From Poecilobothrus nobilitatus (lineage: Eukaryota > Arthropoda > Insecta > Diptera > Dolichopodidae), in assembly GCA_947095535.1 (NCBI GenBank), contig OX352774.1:207006965-207070964 (forward strand): DNA of 64,000 nt. Direction: 5' to 3'. Under the pieces are notes generated by a model. That model saw only the letters and a list, made by a program, of their open reading frames with translations, had not been told where the DNA came from and did not search any database. Position numbers and translations under genes: made by a program. Below, piece after piece: positions 59,690 to 64,000 of this stretch. Every line of letters begins with the position of its first letter. Within the stretch, counting starts at the first letter, position 1.

Positions 59690-60061
59690 TGAATAAATGT
59701 TTAAGATAGGTATTGTTTTCACATCAAAAATTTGTACCCGAGATTTTTGCCAAAAATGCATTACTCCGCTACGTAGAAAAGTGTAAAAAAAACTTATATG
59801 ATGTATGTGTGTGTGTGGTCGAAAAATCTTTTTCTACGCACCATAGTAATGCATATTTGCAAAATTCTCGGATACAAATTTTTAGTGTGAAAACCATACT
59901 TATCTTATAAATTCATGTATGCGGTCGATAAAAATGTTATTAAATTATTAGACGTTATTTTGCTTTGATATTTTGTAAAATATATTATGTAAAAAATCTA
60001 TAAATTTTCCCATTATACTTTGCGTATAATAAAGGTCGGTACTGTGGTGGAGACAGCTGAT
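59690..60061 (-). mobile_element. Family 4 element, short inverted copy with internal palindrome
   Basis: The left unit AGGTATTGTTTTCACATCAA, then AAATTTGTACCCGAG (from 59,707), is inverted at about 59,850-59,905 (CTCGGATACAAATTTTTAGT, then GTGAAAACCATACTTATC). The spacer contains TGTGTGTGTG. The outer end CGTATAATAAAGGTCGGTAC, then TGTGGTGGAGACAGCTGATA, matches the 47,052 end of the long copy. No coding sequence. Confidence 0.55.
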
Positions 60062-63000
60062 ATTTTTTTTAATATTTTAAAAAAATTCAGTTAAAAATTT
60101 AAATAATATTCTATTAATTTCAAATTTTTATTTTACAATCTGTAAAAATAAGTTTTTCCCACATAATAATAATTTAATATTTATAAAATTATGCAGTAAA
60201 AATAAAAATAAACATATGAAAAATGTCAGTTTATGTAATTTTAACCTTAATACAAATATAATATTATATAATAGAAACATAAATAATGGAAAATAATGTA
60301 ACATCAAAATCATAAATGTAAATAACATATTATTATTATTATTATTGAGAACAAAATCAAATTATTATTTAATTTAATAATATTCGATTATCATTTTTTT
60401 TTTCATAAAAACATTTTATGTTATGCTCTAATGAATTGAAAATTTATTAAATTTTAACAAAATTTTAAATAAAAATCAATTGTTAGTATTTGAATTTTTA
60501 TATGTATAAGTAATATGTAATAAATAATATAATATATTACTTATATAAAGTCATTATCATTTAACAAATTTTTTTTTTGTTCGTTATATAAATATTTACC
60601 TAAATAATAATATTGAAATCATACTGTATGATTGCGGATCAAAAAATAATAACATTATTTTATTAATCTTTAAGAGATGCCAGATATACAATATAAAAAA
60701 AATAAGTAAAAAATGTATGGAATTTTATAAAGATTTTGTTGAAAATGTACCCATGTTCGTATAATTAAATAATTTATAAAACTAATCGAATGAAGTATGA
60801 GGCAAGTTCAGCATGATGAGGTAGTCTTTAAATTCAGAGCTAGTCTTCACTATAAGCTTTATTTGGTAGTTTTCCGATCCTAAGCCATTACAATGAATGC
60901 TAAACTGAGAATAATTAATAATTGATTAAAGTTTTTAGAAATGAAAATTATAGATCACTTTTAATTATTTTGCTCCAATCTAACAACAGTATCTATTAGG
61001 TCTATACTTGTGGCATATGGGTCTAGTACTATTTTTAGTTTTATATAATTGCATTATTTTATTTGAATATGATTTGACGTAGATACGATTCCAAGACTTT
61101 TCGACTGAAAGAAGGCCCGGTTAAGAACTACAGTACTGAATTACTAAGTACTAGATTACATCAAAGTAAAAGTTTAATTTATTATTCTTTTAGTTTATTA
61201 TTTATTTTTATCTGTTAAAATATTGTTACTTATAAAATATTAATTGAAATTTTATTTTTGAAATATAAGTTCAGTAAATATTTCATAAAAATTGAATTAA
61301 AAGAAAAATATTGCCAATAAATAATGCATTGGATTACTAAAATATCAAAATTAGCTTCAAAATTCAATTCTAAAAATAACTAAAATATAAATTGCACAAA
61401 AAATTCACTAAACTATTGATGACTTACTAAGCAGAAAAAATTTTATGTACCATAAATTTGTCAAATGTCAAAGTTTTTGTAGGAAATATATTCAAAACTT
61501 CTCAAATTTTAAATAGTAATTTTCTATAGGCGACATACCCTATGTTAAGACATAAAAAACAACAATAATAGCAACGAAAGCATTTTTTAGGCGATTTTTA
61601 AATTTCTATAACACATTTTGTAATTTATTTATTATTTATGCCTATTTTTTTACAGCAAAAATTTGTCATACAATTGTGACAATTTTATCAAATTACTGTT
61701 TATCAATATCTACGTCAAATAAATATGGGCATTTTAACTTAATTTTTAATTTGACCAACAATTACGTAAAACAATAAAAACCAAGTATTTTTTGTATTTT
61801 ATTGAAACTAACTTTAAAATATTCTTGATTTAAATAATTCTTCAATATTTTTTGTACACCTTTATCCTATAGCAATATATAGCAGCATATAGCATTGCGT
61901 TGTCTTTAAAGAATGAAGTACGATGTAATGAAGGAAAAATAACAAAAAATTAAACAAAAATGAAAATAAGAACAAAAAGAAAATAATCTAAACCAATTTA
62001 AAAGAAAAAGAAAAGAGATGCAAATAGCTTAATATATATATATTTTTTTTAAATCTCGATTTTCTTTTGTAATAACACAAAATTTTATCCTACAGGCAAA
62101 TAAAAGTCCTTGATGATGACATCGTTTTTATCAATATTTTTTTTTTTATGTATTTACTATGTCAACGGCTGTTAAGAAAATAATCTACAAGTATTAAAAT
62201 AATATATATGTATGTATATACTAATATATATGTATATTATATATGTATTATATTTAAAAGCTTTAAAAAATGCTTGTTTTTATTTTGTTCCACTTTTATA
62301 CCGTTCAAGACTCATACAAAAACATACATATATATATTTATTTATATACTTAAGAAATTTATATAAAGTCCGGGTTTTGTTCTTTTTTTTTCAATATCTT
62401 TTGAAATTCTGCTTAGAATCGTGAAATTAACATTCGTTATTTACAGATTAAATACTTTATTTGTCAATGATTAAATATGCTTACAAAAGGTTGTTAAGAA
62501 TTAAAAGAAGGTAATGATTTATTTTTCATAAATGACATATTATATAATTATTTTTTGCTATACATTAAGTTTGATTATTTATTCAGGTTTAAAATTTTTT
62601 AAACTATATGTTTTTTACATTTTATGTTTGAAATTCTGTTAGCTCCACATGTTAGTGATTTTAAGACCACTTTTTTTAAGCAGTCAAACGTAAATTTTCA
62701 AAGAAAAATAATTAAGACGAGTTACTAAAGAGCTGAAATCATCATTTAGAGAGTCAATTTGCTAATCGTCATATTTTCACCTACAATCCTGCGACATACA
62801 CTGCTATTCTACACATTATTAAAGATATCTTACAACATAGCAGTTAAAAATTTATTTAGACATACGAGGTTTAAAAAACTCATATCAAGTTTTGATATTG
62901 TAGAGAAAGCTTAATATAAGGTTTAGGTTTTCAAAAGTTGTTTAAAGACTTATTATGTAAAATATGTGAGAGATTCGCCTTAAGGTTAACTTTGAAGTTT

Positions 63001-64000
63001 TTTTTTAACATGAAAGATTTGCACAATATTAGTTATATAATGATCATATATAAGTAAATTCAAAGAATATCTATATATTATTTTTAGGATTATATAAAAT
63101 TATACAATTTTTTATTGATTACCATGTATTAACATAAATGGGATTATATTGAATATAAATTTTATACTTAGATTTAAAAATTAAATTTAAACTGAAAAAA
63201 GTTTTAATAAAATCAAAGGAATCAAAGATTTTTCGATATATTTCGAAAGTATCATCTCCTTCAAAAAGGCAAGGAAAAATCGATATTATCTGTGATAGTG
63301 TAACTGAATCTAATTAAATAATTGTTCTTAAAACTTTGTTTCCACATTACATTTTTTCATGTATTTTGAACATCCTGCTACACCTGCAAACAAAAGACAG
63401 GCTTCACTTTCCTTGGATGCGATAGGGGATAGAGGAATTAAATTAAAATTAAAAACTAAACTTTATTGCTTAACTATATCCTTTCATACCTTTTTTGAAA
63501 GTTATCTTTCTTGTTTGTCTAGCGATTATTAGTAAGAGCCAATAATAAATAATTTGCATAACCTCTAGGATGATAAAATTAAAATATTACAAAATGTAAT
63601 GTAAAGTGTTTTAGGTTTCACATTAATAACATCACTTAGATATATTTTTTATTAAAAAAAAAAACAACATTAATAAATTTCAATAAAATTCACGAAGGAA
63701 ATCAAAAACAAAAAACAAAAACATAATCATAAAAAAAATAATACTTTACATTAAAGTCATTGTAATCCTCTTCTTAAAATTCGAATATATTTTTTTTTCT
63801 TTTATTTTTTTTTTTTAATTCAAAAATATATTATTTTCACGTGTAATCGTACATATTTATAATATACACAATTAAACACAAACTCTGAACAACCAGGTGT
63901 ACAAAAATTCATACAAACATGACACTTTTTTATACTACAATATTACCCGTTAACATTTTAATTCCTATTCATGAATTTATATTTGTTTTTCGGTATAAAA
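60062..64000. other. AT-rich non-coding stretch to the window end
   Basis: ATATAT/ATGTAT microsatellites at 62,196-62,250. Patches of more ordinary composition at 60,780-60,910, 61,080-61,150, 62,640-62,830 and 63,350-63,550 contain no frame longer than about 70 codons and no recognised repeat family. No RNA gene seen. Confidence 0.5.

Overview
This window is very AT-rich eukaryotic DNA with almost no intact genes. It is dominated by satellite DNA, decayed retrotransposons, short non-autonomous DNA transposons, tRNA-derived SINEs and long A/T homopolymers. There are no operons, bacterial ribosome sites or dense ORFs. The jockey-type non-LTR remnants, the TATACCC-ended elements carrying runs of GTCC, and the many ATGTATGT-type microsatellites suggest a dipteran, probably a higher fly. 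That is an inference from sequence style, not a database match. The window reads as pericentromeric or intronic/intergenic heterochromatin.

Layout. 1-6,478 is the end of a satellite array with a monomer of about 160 bp. Its interior is organised into higher-order repeats and its right flank consists of a more divergent monomer class. 8.0-8.45 kb holds the 3' end of a LINE. 10.2-11.8 kb holds a short coding-like relic, a perfect hairpin and a TIR-type element (family 3). 12.2 kb holds a SINE with a visible target-site duplication. 13.1-15.3 kb holds two further LINE fragments on the minus strand. 20.4-22.9 kb holds another family 3 copy and a Helentron-like element (family 2). 23.57-23.80 kb holds the best candidate for a non-transposon exon. 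26.5-27.9 kb holds family 2 fragments. 28.96-30.19 kb is a foldback element with a 9-bp target-site duplication and a GC-rich core. 31.86-32.37 kb holds a broken unidentified reading frame. 32.5 kb has a tRNA-like SINE head. 33.65-34.33 kb is a second family 2 element. 35.4-35.8, 39.15-39.70 and 42.62-43.14 kb are further foldback elements. 45.5 kb is a SINE, followed by family 4 and family 3 copies at 47-48.8 kb. 49.97-52.49 kb is a large Helentron-like element (family 1) with about thirteen 147-bp central tandem repeats. 53.0-54.7 kb is the best-preserved gene-like feature, a 5'-truncated LINE reverse transcriptase with a single in-frame stop. 55.1-55.96 kb holds a SINE head, a long (TAA)n tract and a LINE 3' end. 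57.87-58.63 kb is a short inverted copy of family 1, followed by an inverted SINE and family 3 and 4 copies up to 60.06 kb. The rest is AT-rich DNA in which I see no gene.

How the parts relate. The repeat families recur in both orientations, and together they show most routes by which tandem repeats arise in a fly genome: satellite higher-order amplification, tandem repeats carried inside mobile elements, foldback elements with modular ends, and simple repeats growing from SINE tails. The most interesting items are the two Helentron-like families with matching subterminal inverted repeats and 3' hairpins, the GAAATAA-module foldback family with 9-bp target-site duplications, the nested higher-order satellite structure, and the base-paired hairpin conserved behind the SINE tRNA head.
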